A stretch of DNA of 64,000 bases from Comamonas sp. BIGb0124 (lineage in GTDB: Bacteria; Pseudomonadota; Gammaproteobacteria; Burkholderiales; Burkholderiaceae_C): NCBI RefSeq assembly GCF_003752175.1, contig NZ_RJVF01000010.1, forward strand, positions 310,001-374,000, in the 5' to 3' direction. Of this stretch, positions 44,161 to 53,128 are shown piece after piece. How positions within the stretch are numbered: the stretch's first letter is position 1; every line of letters starts with the position of its first letter. The translations under genes were made by a program, and so were the position numbers. Under the pieces are notes generated by a model that saw only the letters and a program-made list of their open reading frames with translations, ran no database searches and was not told where the DNA came from.

Positions 44161-44670
44161 ATGAAAAAATTCACTCGTCATCTGCTGGTTGCAACCTCCA
44201 TCGGCCTGGCTGCGTTCTCGGGCGCGGCGAGCGCACAGGCGCTCAAGTTCGGCTTCGTCAACACCGACCGCATCTTCCGCGAAGCGTCGCCGGCCCTGGC
44301 TGCACAGGCCAAACTGGAGCAGGAATTCTCCAAGCGCGAAGCCGACCTCAACGGGCAGGGCGCCACGCTCAAGGCCGCCTCCGAAAAGTTCGAGCGCGAA
44401 GCGCCCACGCTGTCGGATACCCAGCGTGCCCAGCGCCAGCGCCAGCTCGCCGAGCAGGACCGTGACCTGCAGCGCCGCAGCCGCGAATTCCAGGAAGACC
44501 TCAACACCCGCCGCAACGAAGAGCTGCAGCAGGTGCTCGAGCGCGCCAACCGCGTGATCAAACAGGTCGCCGAAGCCGAATCCTACGATCTCATCCTCCA
44601 GGATGCGGTCTACGTCAATCCCAAGAACGACATCACGGACAAGGTTCTCAAGGCCTTGAACGGCAAGTAA
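44161..44670 (+). CDS. skp: Periplasmic chaperone Skp (OmpH family)
   Basis: 169 residues; the ATG follows the bamA stop directly with no intervening base. A signal peptide (about 1-25, ending ASAQA) precedes the OmpH domain: KFGFVNTDRIFREASPALAAQAKLEQEF and long coiled-coil helices rich in Arg, Gln and Glu. It holds unfolded outer-membrane proteins for BamA. Overlap of function with its neighbour explains the conserved placement. Confidence 0.96.
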   Translation: MKKFTRHLLVATSIGLAAFSGAASAQALKFGFVNTDRIFREASPALAAQAKLEQEFSKREADLNGQGATLKAASEKFEREAPTLSDTQRAQRQRQLAEQDRDLQRRSREFQEDLNTRRNEELQQVLERANRVIKQVAEAESYDLILQDAVYVNPKNDITDKVLKALNGK

Positions 44671-44673
44671 GCC

Positions 44674-45735
44674 GTGGCGTTGCGACTTCAGCAGATCATC
44701 GATGCCCTGGGTGGCGAGCTGGTCGGTTCGCCCGATCTGCTCGTCGAGCGCCTCGCCCCCCTGGACAAGGCGCAGCCGGGCGACATCACGTTTCTCTCCA
44801 GCGTCAAGTATCTGGCTCAGCTCAAGGCTTGCCAGGCCGGCTGCGTCATCGTGTCGCCTCGTGTGCGCGAAACCGCAGAGGCGCGGGGTGCATGCATCGT
44901 CGCTGCAGACCCGTATCTCTATTACGCACGGCTCACTCAGCTGTGGCGGCGTCGCCATGAACCGGCCCGTGTGCCGGGCGTGCACCGCACCGCCGTGGTC
45001 GACCCGACGGCCGTGGTCTCGCCCACGGCGACCATCGAGGCCCTGGCCTTTGTCGGCCCGGGTGCCGTGATCGGCGACAATGTCCATATCGGACCTCAGG
45101 CCACCGTCGAGGCCGGTGCCCAGGTGGGTGCCGATTCCCAGATCAAGGCCCGAGCGGTGTTGGGCGAACGTTGCCGTATCGGCGAGCGGTGCGTGCTCAA
45201 CCAGGGTGCGGTCGTGGGCGGCGACGGTTTCGGCTTTGCTCCCGACCAGGGCACCTGGGTCAAGATCGAGCAGATGGGCATCGCCTGGCTGGGCGACGAT
45301 GTCGAGATCGGCATCAACACCTGTGTCGATCGAGGCGCATTGGGCGACACCGTCCTTGAAGATGGCGTGAAGCTCGATAACCAGATCCAGGTGGCGCACA
45401 ATGTGCATATCGGCAAGCACACCGCCATGGCGGGTTGCGTCGGCATTGCCGGCAGTTGCGACATCGGGGCCTATTGCACCATCGGTGGCGCAGCCATGAT
45501 CGGCGGTCATATCCGGATCGGCGACCATGTGCACATCTCGGCGGCGACCGTGGTCACCCGCTCGGTGCTCAAGCCGGGTGTGTATACGGGCGCTTTCCCG
45601 CTGTCGGAGAATGCGGTGTGGCGCAAGAACGCAGCCGCGCTGCGTCACCTCAGCACTTTGCGAGACCGCGTGCGGTCACTGGAGCAGCATGCAGGTTTGT
45701 CTCGCTTGGAAGACGGGATCAGCGAGGATCTCTGA
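44674..45735 (+). CDS. lpxD: UDP-3-O-acyl-glucosamine N-acyltransferase
   Basis: 353 residues from the GTG at 44674, three bases after the skp stop. The N-terminal uridine-binding domain (about 1-100) is followed by a left-handed beta-helix of hexapeptide repeats (AVVDPTAVVSPTATIEALAFVGPGAVIGDNVHIG). The catalytic His lies in QVAHNVHIGKHTAMAGCVGIAGS. It adds the second 3-hydroxyacyl chain in lipid A synthesis. lpxA, fabZ and lpxB follow at once. Confidence 0.97.
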   Translation: MALRLQQIIDALGGELVGSPDLLVERLAPLDKAQPGDITFLSSVKYLAQLKACQAGCVIVSPRVRETAEARGACIVAADPYLYYARLTQLWRRRHEPARVPGVHRTAVVDPTAVVSPTATIEALAFVGPGAVIGDNVHIGPQATVEAGAQVGADSQIKARAVLGERCRIGERCVLNQGAVVGGDGFGFAPDQGTWVKIEQMGIAWLGDDVEIGINTCVDRGALGDTVLEDGVKLDNQIQVAHNVHIGKHTAMAGCVGIAGSCDIGAYCTIGGAAMIGGHIRIGDHVHISAATVVTRSVLKPGVYTGAFPLSENAVWRKNAAALRHLSTLRDRVRSLEQHAGLSRLEDGISEDL

Positions 45736-45882
45736 TCCGGCCTGGCGGAGCATGTACCATCTCGCCTTTGCCGGCTACCCTGGGCCCGTCGCCGCAGTGC
45801 TCCGGGCCCAGTTCAATTCACCGGCGGGGTGCCGAGTCGCCCGATCAACACAACATTCAACAGACTTCGAGAGTATTCAAGC

Positions 45883-46332
45883 ATGATCACGATGGACATC
45901 CACCAGATTCTCAAGCGGCTGCCTCACCGTTATCCTTTCCTGCTTGTCGACCGGGTCCTCGAGCTTGAAACAGACAAGCGCATCAAGGCCATCAAGAACA
46001 TCACCTTCAACGAGCCTTGCTTCACGGGTCATTTTCCGCATCGTCCGGTGTTCCCGGGCGTGCTGATTCTCGAAGCGCTGGCCCAGACGTCGGCGCTGCT
46101 GTCGTTCGTCTCGGCCGGCGAAGAGCCCGATGAAAAGACGGTCTACTATTTCGTGGGCATCGACAACGCACGTTTCAAGCGTCCGACCGGCCCTGGCGAC
46201 CAGCTCGTTCTCGAAGCCGAAGTCGAACGCCACAAGGCCGGAATCTACCGTTTCAAGGCCTGGGCCAAGGTCGACGACGAAGTGGTTGCCGAAGGCAACC
46301 TGATGTGCACGGTGCGCCGTATCGAGGACTGA
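45883..46332 (+). CDS. fabZ: 3-hydroxyacyl-ACP dehydratase FabZ
   Basis: 149 residues from the ATG at 45883; an ATG at 45892 (MDIHQILK) is an equally good start. The hot-dog fold active site [19 protein letters not shown] carries the catalytic His and Glu, and the N-terminal [16 protein letters not shown] is diagnostic. It dehydrates 3-hydroxyacyl-ACP in fatty acid synthesis and competes with LpxA and LpxD for the same substrates, which explains their clustering. A gap of about 147 bases after lpxD holds no gene. Confidence 0.97.
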   Translation: MITMDIHQILKRLPHRYPFLLVDRVLELETDKRIKAIKNITFNEPCFTGHFPHRPVFPGVLILEALAQTSALLSFVSAGEEPDEKTVYYFVGIDNARFKRPTGPGDQLVLEAEVERHKAGIYRFKAWAKVDDEVVAEGNLMCTVRRIED

Positions 46333-46336
46333 ACCC

Positions 46337-47125
46337 GTGGCGCGCATTCATGCCAGTGCCCTTGTGGATCCAGGGGCGCGACTGGCCGACGACGTCGAGG
46401 TCGGCCCTTTCACCGTGATCGGTCCGCATGTCCAGATCGGCCGAGGCACCCGCATCGGCTCTCACTGCGTGATCGAAGGACGCACGACGATCGGCGAGGA
46501 CAACGAGATCTTCCAGTTCGTCTCGCTGGGCGCTGCACCGCAGGACAAGAAGTACAAGGGTGAACCGACCCGGCTCGAGATCGGCGACCGCAACACCATC
46601 CGCGAGTTCTGCACCTTCAACCTGGGCACCGTCCAGCAAGAGGGCGTGACCCGTGTCGGCGACGACAACTGGATCATGGCCTATGTGCATATCGCGCACG
46701 ACGTGTCCGTGGGCAACCGCACCATCCTGGCCAACAACGCCACGCTGGCCGGCCATGTCTCGGTGGGCGACTGGGCCATCATCGGCGGTCTCACCGGTGT
46801 GCACCAGTTCGTGAAGATCGGCGCCCACACCATGATCGGTTTCGCCACCGCCGTGTCGCAGGACGTACCGCCTTTCATGCTGATCGACGGCAATCCGGCC
46901 GCTGCGCGCGGCTTCAATGCCGAGGGCTTGCGCCGCCGTGGGTTCTCGCCGGTGCGGGTGGCCGCCGTCAAGGCCATGCACCGTGCGCTGTATCGCGATG
47001 GACTGACGCTGGCACAGGCCAGCGAGCGCATTGCCGCGCTGGCCCAGACCCAGCCCGAGACCGAAGGCGATGTTCGCCTGATGCTGGACTTCCTCGCTGC
47101 GGCCAGCCGCGGTATCGTGCGCTGA
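46337..47125 (+). CDS. lpxA: UDP-N-acetylglucosamine O-acyltransferase
   Basis: 262 residues from the GTG at 46337, four bases after the fabZ stop. Hexapeptide beta-helix ([32 protein letters not shown]) and the catalytic-His loop [26 protein letters not shown], then [18 protein letters not shown]. The C-terminal helical domain (about 190-262) completes the usual architecture. It performs the first step of lipid A synthesis with 3-hydroxyacyl-ACP. Confidence 0.98.
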   Translation: MARIHASALVDPGARLADDVEVGPFTVIGPHVQIGRGTRIGSHCVIEGRTTIGEDNEIFQFVSLGAAPQDKKYKGEPTRLEIGDRNTIREFCTFNLGTVQQEGVTRVGDDNWIMAYVHIAHDVSVGNRTILANNATLAGHVSVGDWAIIGGLTGVHQFVKIGAHTMIGFATAVSQDVPPFMLIDGNPAAARGFNAEGLRRRGFSPVRVAAVKAMHRALYRDGLTLAQASERIAALAQTQPETEGDVRLMLDFLAAASRGIVR

Positions 47126-47133
47126 GGTCGCGG

Positions 47134-48294
47134 ATGCCTGTGGGCAGGAGCGGACCCGAAATGGCCATGGTGGCCGGCGAGGCCTCAGGCGACCTGCTGG
47201 CCAGCCTGCTGCTGCGCGGTGCACGCCAGCGTTGGCCCGAACTGCATGCCTTCGGCATCGGTGGGCCGCGCATGATCGAGCAGGGTTTCGAGACCTGGTG
47301 GCCGCAGAGCAAACTGGCGGTGCGGGGGTATGTCGAGGTGCTGTTGCACCTGCGCGAGATCCTGGCCATCCGCAAGGAGCTGGGCAACCGGCTGCTGATG
47401 GACCGCCCCAATGTGTTCGTGGGTGTCGACGCGCCGGATTTTAATCTGGGGCTCGAAGCCGCATTGCGCGCGCAGGGCATCAAGACCGTGCATTTCGTCA
47501 GCCCCTCGATCTGGGCCTGGCGTCCCGAACGCATCGAAAAGGTGAGAGCTAGCGCCGATCACGTGCTGTGCATTTTTCCATTCGAGCCGGCGATCTACGC
47601 GGCAGCCGACATCGCGGCCACCTACGTGGGCCATCCGCTGGCCGATGTGATCCCCATGCATCCCGATCGCGCAGGCGCACGCCGGCGTCTGGGCCTGGAT
47701 GCCGACGATCCGTCGCCGCTGGTCGCCGTGCTGCCGGGCAGCGTGGCCTCCGAGGTCGGTCACAACGGCCCGGTGTTCTTCGAGGCGGTCGCCGAACTGG
47801 TTCGACGGCGTCGCGATGTCCGCTTCATCGTGCCGACGCTGCCCGCCTTGCGTGCCACCATCGAGGGGCAGCTGCACGCAGCCGGCGTCGCGTCGTGTGT
47901 CGAAGTGCGGGACGGGCAGTCGCACGATGTGCTCGAGGCTTGCGATGTCACGCTGATCGCCAGCGGGACGGCCACTCTCGAGGCTGCGCTCTACAAACGC
48001 CCCATGGTGATCGGCTACAAGGTCAGCTGGCTGACGGCCGAGATCATGAAACGCAAGAAACTGCAGCCCTGGGTGGGTTTACCCAATATTTTGTGCCGCG
48101 AGTTCGTGGTGCCTGAATTGTTGCAGCACAATTGCACCCCCCGCGCGCTGGCCGATGCCGTCGAAACCTGGCTCGAAAACCCGCAGGCCGTTCAGGCCCT
48201 GACGCGCCGATTCGAAGTGCTGCATTCCGAACTGCATCGCGATACCGCTACCTTGGCTACCCATGCGATCGAACAAGTCATCCGCTCTGCGTAA
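47134..48294 (+). CDS. lpxB: Lipid-A-disaccharide synthase
   Basis: 386 residues. GT19 family: [51 protein letters not shown], and the C-terminal substrate/nucleotide region [10 protein letters not shown] and [25 protein letters not shown]. It joins lipid X and UDP-2,3-diacyl-glucosamine. Its 3' end overlaps rnhB by 32 bases. Confidence 0.97.
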   Translation: MPVGRSGPEMAMVAGEASGDLLASLLLRGARQRWPELHAFGIGGPRMIEQGFETWWPQSKLAVRGYVEVLLHLREILAIRKELGNRLLMDRPNVFVGVDAPDFNLGLEAALRAQGIKTVHFVSPSIWAWRPERIEKVRASADHVLCIFPFEPAIYAAADIAATYVGHPLADVIPMHPDRAGARRRLGLDADDPSPLVAVLPGSVASEVGHNGPVFFEAVAELVRRRRDVRFIVPTLPALRATIEGQLHAAGVASCVEVRDGQSHDVLEACDVTLIASGTATLEAALYKRPMVIGYKVSWLTAEIMKRKKLQPWVGLPNILCREFVVPELLQHNCTPRALADAVETWLENPQAVQALTRRFEVLHSELHRDTATLATHAIEQVIRSA

Positions 48295-48964
48295 ATTCCT
48301 GGGGGCGACCCAATCGCCGCTGAGCTGGGACGCGCCGGGCCTGATCGCCGGTGTCGACGAGGCCGGCAGAGGCCCGCTAGCCGGGCCCGTGGTGGCCGCC
48401 GCCGTCATCCTCGACGACCTGCACCCCATCGCCGGCTTGGCCGATTCGAAGAAGCTCACGGCTCTGCGTCGTGAAAAGCTGTACGAAGAGATCCGTGCGC
48501 GGGCCCTGTGCTTCTGCATCGCCGAAGCCTCGGTCGAAGAGATCGACCGCCTCAATATCCTGGGCGCCACCCTGCTGGCCATGCAGCGCGCGGTGCAGGG
48601 GCTGCGGCTGAAGCCGGCCAAGGTGCTGGTCGACGGCAACCGGCTGCCGGTGCTCGACGTGCTGGCCGAAGCCATCGTCAAGGGCGACAGCAAGATCAAG
48701 GCGATTTCGGCGGCTTCCATTCTGGCCAAGGTTCACCGCGATCACTGGTGCCGCGAGCTCGATCGTGAATATCCGCAGTACGGCTTTGCCGCGCACAAGG
48801 GCTACGGCACCGCCGAGCACCTGGGTGCGCTGGGTACGTACGGCGCCTGCCCCCAGCATCGTCGCTCGTTTGCCCCCATTCGTGCGGTGTCCGGCCCGAG
48901 GCCGGGTGCCGGTGAAACGGCGGCCGTGCCGCGTCCGGATGTCGAATCGGGAGCCTACCCATGA
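48263..48964 (+). CDS. rnhB: Ribonuclease HII
   Basis: 233 residues, starting inside the lpxB 3' end. The active-site [19 protein letters not shown] (Asp, Glu), LADSKKLT and the [11 protein letters not shown] aspartate are all present, plus [16 protein letters not shown]. It removes ribonucleotides from DNA and RNA-DNA hybrids. The last 30 residues (Pro/Ala-rich) exceed the usual RNase HII length. Its stop overlaps the next start in ATGA. Confidence 0.96.
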   Translation: MRSNKSSALRKFLGATQSPLSWDAPGLIAGVDEAGRGPLAGPVVAAAVILDDLHPIAGLADSKKLTALRREKLYEEIRARALCFCIAEASVEEIDRLNILGATLLAMQRAVQGLRLKPAKVLVDGNRLPVLDVLAEAIVKGDSKIKAISAASILAKVHRDHWCRELDREYPQYGFAAHKGYGTAEHLGALGTYGACPQHRRSFAPIRAVSGPRPGAGETAAVPRPDVESGAYP

Positions 48965-49755
48965 ACGTGATCGAGATCAGCTCCAGAGAAAACTCGTTTC
49001 TCAAGGATCTGCGCCGCCTGCTGCAGGACGGTTCGGCCTATCGCAAGCAGGGCCGTGTCTGGATCGAGGGCGACCACCTGTGCCGGGCCTATCTTCAGCG
49101 CGGGCTCGATCCGGATGTGGCGGTCTACGCCGAGTCGTACTGGTTGGCGTCGGCCCACCAGCCCGAAGTCGTGCAGGCCGCCCGTGCCGGCAAGATCATG
49201 GTGGTCAAGGATGTGCTGTGGCGCGAGTTGAGTCCGCTGGATTCTCCTGCGCCCATGGGATTCGTGGTGCAGGCGCCTGCACGTCCCTCGCTGGATCCGA
49301 AGGTCGGCACCGTGGTGCTCGACCGGCTGCAGGATGCGGGCAACGCCGGTGCGATTCTGCGCAGTGCCGCAGCCTTCGGGTTTCGGCAGATCGTGGCCCT
49401 CAAGGGCACCGTGGCACTGTGGTCGCCCAAGGTCATGCGTGCCGGGATGGGCGCTCATTTTGGCTTGAGCCTGATCGAAGGCGCCAGCCTCGACGATGTT
49501 CGGGCCCTGCAGGTGCCGTTGCTGGCCACGAGCTCGCATGGCGGCGAAGCCGTGCACAACGCGCCCTTGCCGGTGCCTTGCGCCTGGGCCATGGGCCATG
49601 AAGGGCAAGGCGTCTCGCCCGAGCTCGAGGCCCTGGCCGCACGCAAGCTGCGCATTGCACAGCCTGGCGGCGAGGAGTCGCTGAACGTGGCGGTCGCCGC
49701 GGGCATCTGCCTGCACGCCAGTGCCGTGGCGGCGATGCAGGGATCGCTGGCCTGA
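48961..49755 (+). CDS. SpoU/TrmH-family RNA 2'-O-methyltransferase
   Basis: 264 residues, coupled to rnhB by an ATGA overlap. N-terminal substrate-binding domain (about 1-95) and SPOUT domain with motif 1 [24 protein letters not shown] (the N-x-G-A-x-x-R pattern), motif 2 [15 protein letters not shown] and motif 3 [21 protein letters not shown]. This pattern marks knotted 2'-O-methyltransferases acting on 23S rRNA or tRNA. The precise target (RlmB-like or TsnR-like) cannot be set from sequence. Confidence 0.9.
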   Translation: MNVIEISSRENSFLKDLRRLLQDGSAYRKQGRVWIEGDHLCRAYLQRGLDPDVAVYAESYWLASAHQPEVVQAARAGKIMVVKDVLWRELSPLDSPAPMGFVVQAPARPSLDPKVGTVVLDRLQDAGNAGAILRSAAAFGFRQIVALKGTVALWSPKVMRAGMGAHFGLSLIEGASLDDVRALQVPLLATSSHGGEAVHNAPLPVPCAWAMGHEGQGVSPELEALAARKLRIAQPGGEESLNVAVAAGICLHASAVAAMQGSLA

Positions 49756-49792
49756 ACATCGGCCGCATGCGGCGACCCAGGCCTGGAGCCCG

Positions 49793-50416
49793 CTACAGCC
49801 CCAGTGCCGCGATGTCTCCGCGCCCCACGCGCACGATCTCGGGCTCGCCCTGGGTCAGGTCGACCACCGTGGTGGGCTCCGACGTGCAGGCACCCGCATC
49901 CAGGATCGCATCCAGCAGCTTTTCGTAGCGCTGCCGGATCTCCTGGGCGTCGTTGAGCGGTTCGCTTGCGCCCTGGGGAATCAGCGTGGTGGCGAGCAGT
50001 GCGCCCGGATGTTCCGCCAGCAGGCCCAGAATCACCGGATGCTCGGGGACCCGCAGGCCGATGGTCTTGCGTGACGGGTGGCTGACGCGGCGCGGCACTT
50101 CCTTGGTCGCCTCGAGCACAAAGGTGTAGGGACCGGGTGTGACTCTCTTGAGCAATCGATACTGCCGGTTGTCGACGATGGCGTAGTGCGACAGTTCGGC
50201 CAGATCGCGGCAGATGAGGGTCAGCAAGTGGCGGTCGTCCACGCCGCGGATCTGGCGCAGCCGGTCTGCGGCGGCCTTGTCGTCGAGGTGGCAGACCAGC
50301 GCGTAGCTCGAGTCGGTGGGGACGGCGGCGATACCGCCCTTCGCCAATATGGCTGCGGCCTGCTTGAGCAGGCGGGGCTGGGGGTTTTGCGCGTGGACTT
50401 CGAAATATTGCGCCAT
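49793..50416 (-). CDS. yciO: YciO/YrdC/Sua5-family protein
   Basis: 207 residues from the ATG at 50416. It matches the YciO branch closely in layout: QYFEVHAQNPQPRLLKQAAAILAKGG, the nucleotide-binding KTIGLRVPEHP and PTTVVDLTQGEPEIVRVGRGD. YrdC/TsaC relatives make threonylcarbamoyl-AMP for tRNA t6A; YciO itself is a paralogue with weak or unclear activity. The gene lies two places from rnm, matching the yciV-yciO proximity known in enterics. It converges on the SpoU gene. Confidence 0.88.
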   Translation of the reverse strand: MAQYFEVHAQNPQPRLLKQAAAILAKGGIAAVPTDSSYALVCHLDDKAAADRLRQIRGVDDRHLLTLICRDLAELSHYAIVDNRQYRLLKRVTPGPYTFVLEATKEVPRRVSHPSRKTIGLRVPEHPVILGLLAEHPGALLATTLIPQGASEPLNDAQEIRQRYEKLLDAILDAGACTSEPTTVVDLTQGEPEIVRVGRGDIAALGL

Positions 50417-50566
50417 GACGGTTTCCTTGAGGTGCCTGCGATGCGCGGGCACACCGGACCTGCGCAACGTGAAGCGGTACGGCCAGGCGGATCGGTCGAT
50501 CCGGCTGCCGAGCGGTTGCGTCCAAGGCTACCACGCCTGGCCTGTGCAGGCTGTCGGCCGGCATGC

Positions 50567-51460
50567 TCAGGCGTCGGGTTTGCGCCCTGCCATGATGCGG
50601 TTCTCGCGGGTGACGACCCAGGCCGTGAGTGCACCGCACAACCCGATGAGGGCCATGCCCAGCAGCGACAGCGAGTCGGGGACATGGTCGAAGATCAGCC
50701 ATGCCGCGATGGTGGAAAACAGGATCTGGCAATACAGGTAAGGGGTGAGTGTCGCGGCCGGGGCCTGCTTGTAGGCCACGATGAGCAGGAAGTGCCCCAG
50801 ACTGGAGCAGCAGCCCATGAAGACCAGAATCAGCCAGGTCGACCAGTGGGCCACGGTTTCCCAGGCGAAAGGCAGCAGGATCGAGGCGGCGATGGCACCC
50901 AGCCAGCCGGTGTAGAAGTGAGTGGTGATCGGATCGTCGATGCGCGAGAGCTGGCTGGTCAGCACCTGGAACCATGCGTTGCCGAAGACCAGCGAGACAG
51001 GAAGCAGCGTGGCCCAGTTGAAGCTCTGGGCCCCCGGACGGATGACGACGAGCGTGCCCGCGAAAGCCCCGATCAGAAGCAGCCAGCGGACGGTCGAGAC
51101 GCGCTCGCGAAACCGGATCACGACAAACAGCGTCACCAGCAGCGGGGCCATGAGCACGATGGCCGTGAACTCGCCGACAGGCATGAACTGCAGGCTGAAC
51201 ATGGTGAACAGGCTCATGCTGACCAGCACCAGTCCGCGCAGGCATTGCAGCGTGGGGGCCTTGGTCCGCATCACGGCGAGTCCGCGGCCGGGCACGATGG
51301 CCAGCGTGGTGGTCACCGCCTGGAACATGTAGCGGAACCACAGGGCGACCACCAGCGGGGCGCCGTGTGTGATGGCGTATTTGGTGACGTTGTCGAAAAT
51401 ACCGAAGAAGGCCGTGGCGGCCAGTGCAAGCCCGATGCCCAGAGGGAGGGGCGCGATCAT
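50567..51460 (-). CDS. EamA/DMT-family transporter
   Basis: 297 residues with ten predicted transmembrane helices arranged as two EamA repeats, for example the GLALAATAFFGIFDNVTKYAITHGAPLVVALWFRYMFQAV start and the second-half VSLVFGNAWFQVLTSQLSRIDDPITTHFYTGWLGAI. The drug/metabolite superfamily exports or imports small metabolites, so the substrate cannot be inferred. Its ATG overlaps the rnm stop by four bases, and 150 bp with no gene separate it from yciO. Confidence 0.87.
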   Translation of the reverse strand: MIAPLPLGIGLALAATAFFGIFDNVTKYAITHGAPLVVALWFRYMFQAVTTTLAIVPGRGLAVMRTKAPTLQCLRGLVLVSMSLFTMFSLQFMPVGEFTAIVLMAPLLVTLFVVIRFRERVSTVRWLLLIGAFAGTLVVIRPGAQSFNWATLLPVSLVFGNAWFQVLTSQLSRIDDPITTHFYTGWLGAIAASILLPFAWETVAHWSTWLILVFMGCCSSLGHFLLIVAYKQAPAATLTPYLYCQILFSTIAAWLIFDHVPDSLSLLGMALIGLCGALTAWVVTRENRIMAGRKPDA

Positions 51461-52368
51461 TGGCGGATATGGGCCTGGAGCAGATGCCAGACCGGCTCGA
51501 GGTCGGACGGCAGCGGGGGCAGGGCGCCCAGGTCGACACGGCTTTCATGGGGGCTGTGGAAGTCCGAGCCCCGGGAGGCGGCCAGGCCGAACTCGCGCGC
51601 CATGTCGGCGTATTTGGGATATTCATGCGCGAAATGGCTGCCGGTGACCACTTCGACGCCTTGCCCGCCGTGGGCAATGAACTCGGAGAACAGGGCGTAC
51701 TCGAGCGTGGGGTTGAACCCGTAGCGCCCCGGATGGGCGATGACCGCAACGCCGCCGGCATCGCGTATCCAGCGCACGCAGTTGCGCAAGGTGGCCCAGC
51801 GGTGCGGCACGTAGCCGGGTTTGCCTTCGGTGAGGTAACGCCGGAAGACTTCGGGGATGTCGCTGCAGATGCCGATCTCCACCAGGTACCGGGCAAAGTG
51901 GCTGCGGGAAATCAGCTCTGGATTTCCCGCGTACTTGAGTGCACCTTCGAATGTTCCGGGAATGCCTGCCTGTGCCAATCCCTGCGCCATCTCCCGGGCC
52001 CGTCCGTCGCGGCCACCCCGCGTGGCATAGAGCCCTTGCAGCAACTGCGCATCGGTGTCGTCGAAACCCAGGCCGACGATGTGCACCGTGGCATCGGCAA
52101 ACGTCACCGAAACCTCGACGCCCGTGAGAAAGGGAAGCCCGATGGAGCGGGCGGCCTGCGCGGCCTGGGCCTGGCCGCCGACCTCGTCATGGTCGGTCAG
52201 CGACCAGAGCTGGACGCCGTTGCCGAGGGCACGCCTCGCCAGTTCGTCCGGTGTCAGGGTACCGTCCGAGACGACCGAGTGGCAGTGGAGGTCGGCATTG
52301 AGGCCGACCGGCCAGGTTTCCTGTGGATCTGATGCTGGCACTGTGGAGGCGGCGCATGGCGCATGCAT
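51457..52368 (-). CDS. rnm: PHP-domain 5'-3' exonuclease/phosphatase (RNase AM, YciV/TrpH family)
   Basis: 303 residues. Metal ligands of the PHP fold are visible: ADLHCHSVVSDGTLTPDEL, WSLTDHDEVGG, TGVEVSV, VAVIAHPGRYG and RGSDFHSPHESRVDLG. Enteric YciV (RNase AM) degrades short RNAs and removes the 5' nucleotides of 5S rRNA; others hydrolyse 3',5'-bisphosphates. A start a few codons later is possible because the first 20 residues look unconserved. Coupled by ATGA to the EamA transporter gene. Confidence 0.88.
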   Translation of the reverse strand: MHAPCAASTVPASDPQETWPVGLNADLHCHSVVSDGTLTPDELARRALGNGVQLWSLTDHDEVGGQAQAAQAARSIGLPFLTGVEVSVTFADATVHIVGLGFDDTDAQLLQGLYATRGGRDGRAREMAQGLAQAGIPGTFEGALKYAGNPELISRSHFARYLVEIGICSDIPEVFRRYLTEGKPGYVPHRWATLRNCVRWIRDAGGVAVIAHPGRYGFNPTLEYALFSEFIAHGGQGVEVVTGSHFAHEYPKYADMAREFGLAASRGSDFHSPHESRVDLGALPPLPSDLEPVWHLLQAHIRQ

Positions 52369-52446
52369 GGATGAGCCTCGATTCTAGGCCGTCCCCGCGC
52401 CGCGTGCCGGCCCCGGGGTGACAGTTTGCGCGGGCAGCGCGCGGCT

Positions 52447-52983
52447 TCAGCGCAGTTCGGCGCAGGCGATGCGTGCGCCCGCGCCGCCGATCGGCTGGGA
52501 ACTGTAGTCGTCGGGGTTGGCGTGGATCACCAGAGCCGATCCGTCCGTGTCGAGCAGCGCGGGCCGGCCGGCGCCGTCGCGCAGGGCGACCAGCGTGGAG
52601 TACAGCTCGACGGTCGCCGTGCCGTCCTGGCCGACGAAGATGTTCGGCAAGTCGCCGGAATCGTCGGCCTGGGGGTTCAGCAGGCCATGGACCGGTTTGC
52701 CGCCGCCGCCATGCACGTGGCCGCCCGAGCGGGTGAATGCGCTGTCGCTGCAATCGGCCTTTTCATGGAAATGGGCGCCGTGCCAGCCGGGCGGCAGGCC
52801 ACGGGCCTCGATGCGCAGCAGCACGCCCTTGGGGGCCGCGGTGGCCGTGACGGTGCCCGTGCTCTGGCCCGAAGCGGCCTTGAGATCGGCCTGCACGCGG
52901 TCCGGGGTCGGCTGGCCCTGGGCCAGGGCCACGGAAGAGGCCAGGGTCATGCCCAGCGCGGCAAGCAGCAATGCCTTGTTCAT
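52447..52983 (-). CDS. sodC: Periplasmic Cu/Zn superoxide dismutase
   Basis: 178 residues, with a signal peptide of about 21 residues (ASSVALAQG). Copper ligands His71 and His73 in GAHFHEKADC, His89/His91 in GGHVHGGGG, His99 and His154 in ALVIHANPDD, and a disulfide pair Cys78-Cys174 are visible. The zinc loop reads LLNPQADDSGDLPN, with Asp108 two residues before GDLPN where E. coli SodC has His. It removes superoxide in the periplasm. An AAGGAG precedes the ATG. Confidence 0.92.
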   Translation of the reverse strand: MNKALLLAALGMTLASSVALAQGQPTPDRVQADLKAASGQSTGTVTATAAPKGVLLRIEARGLPPGWHGAHFHEKADCSDSAFTRSGGHVHGGGGKPVHGLLNPQADDSGDLPNIFVGQDGTATVELYSTLVALRDGAGRPALLDTDGSALVIHANPDDYSSQPIGGAGARIACAELR

Positions 52984-53128
52984 TCGTTTCTCCTTGGATG
53001 GGCGGCAGCCCCGGGAAACGATGCCCGGGCCGGCCGCGGAGCTTCAAATGTGCCACTGGCCAGCGCCTGGCGCCTGTCGGAGAGCGACCCGTTCGTGTCC
53101 AGGCGTGGCGGGGCCGCTCGGCGCAGGC

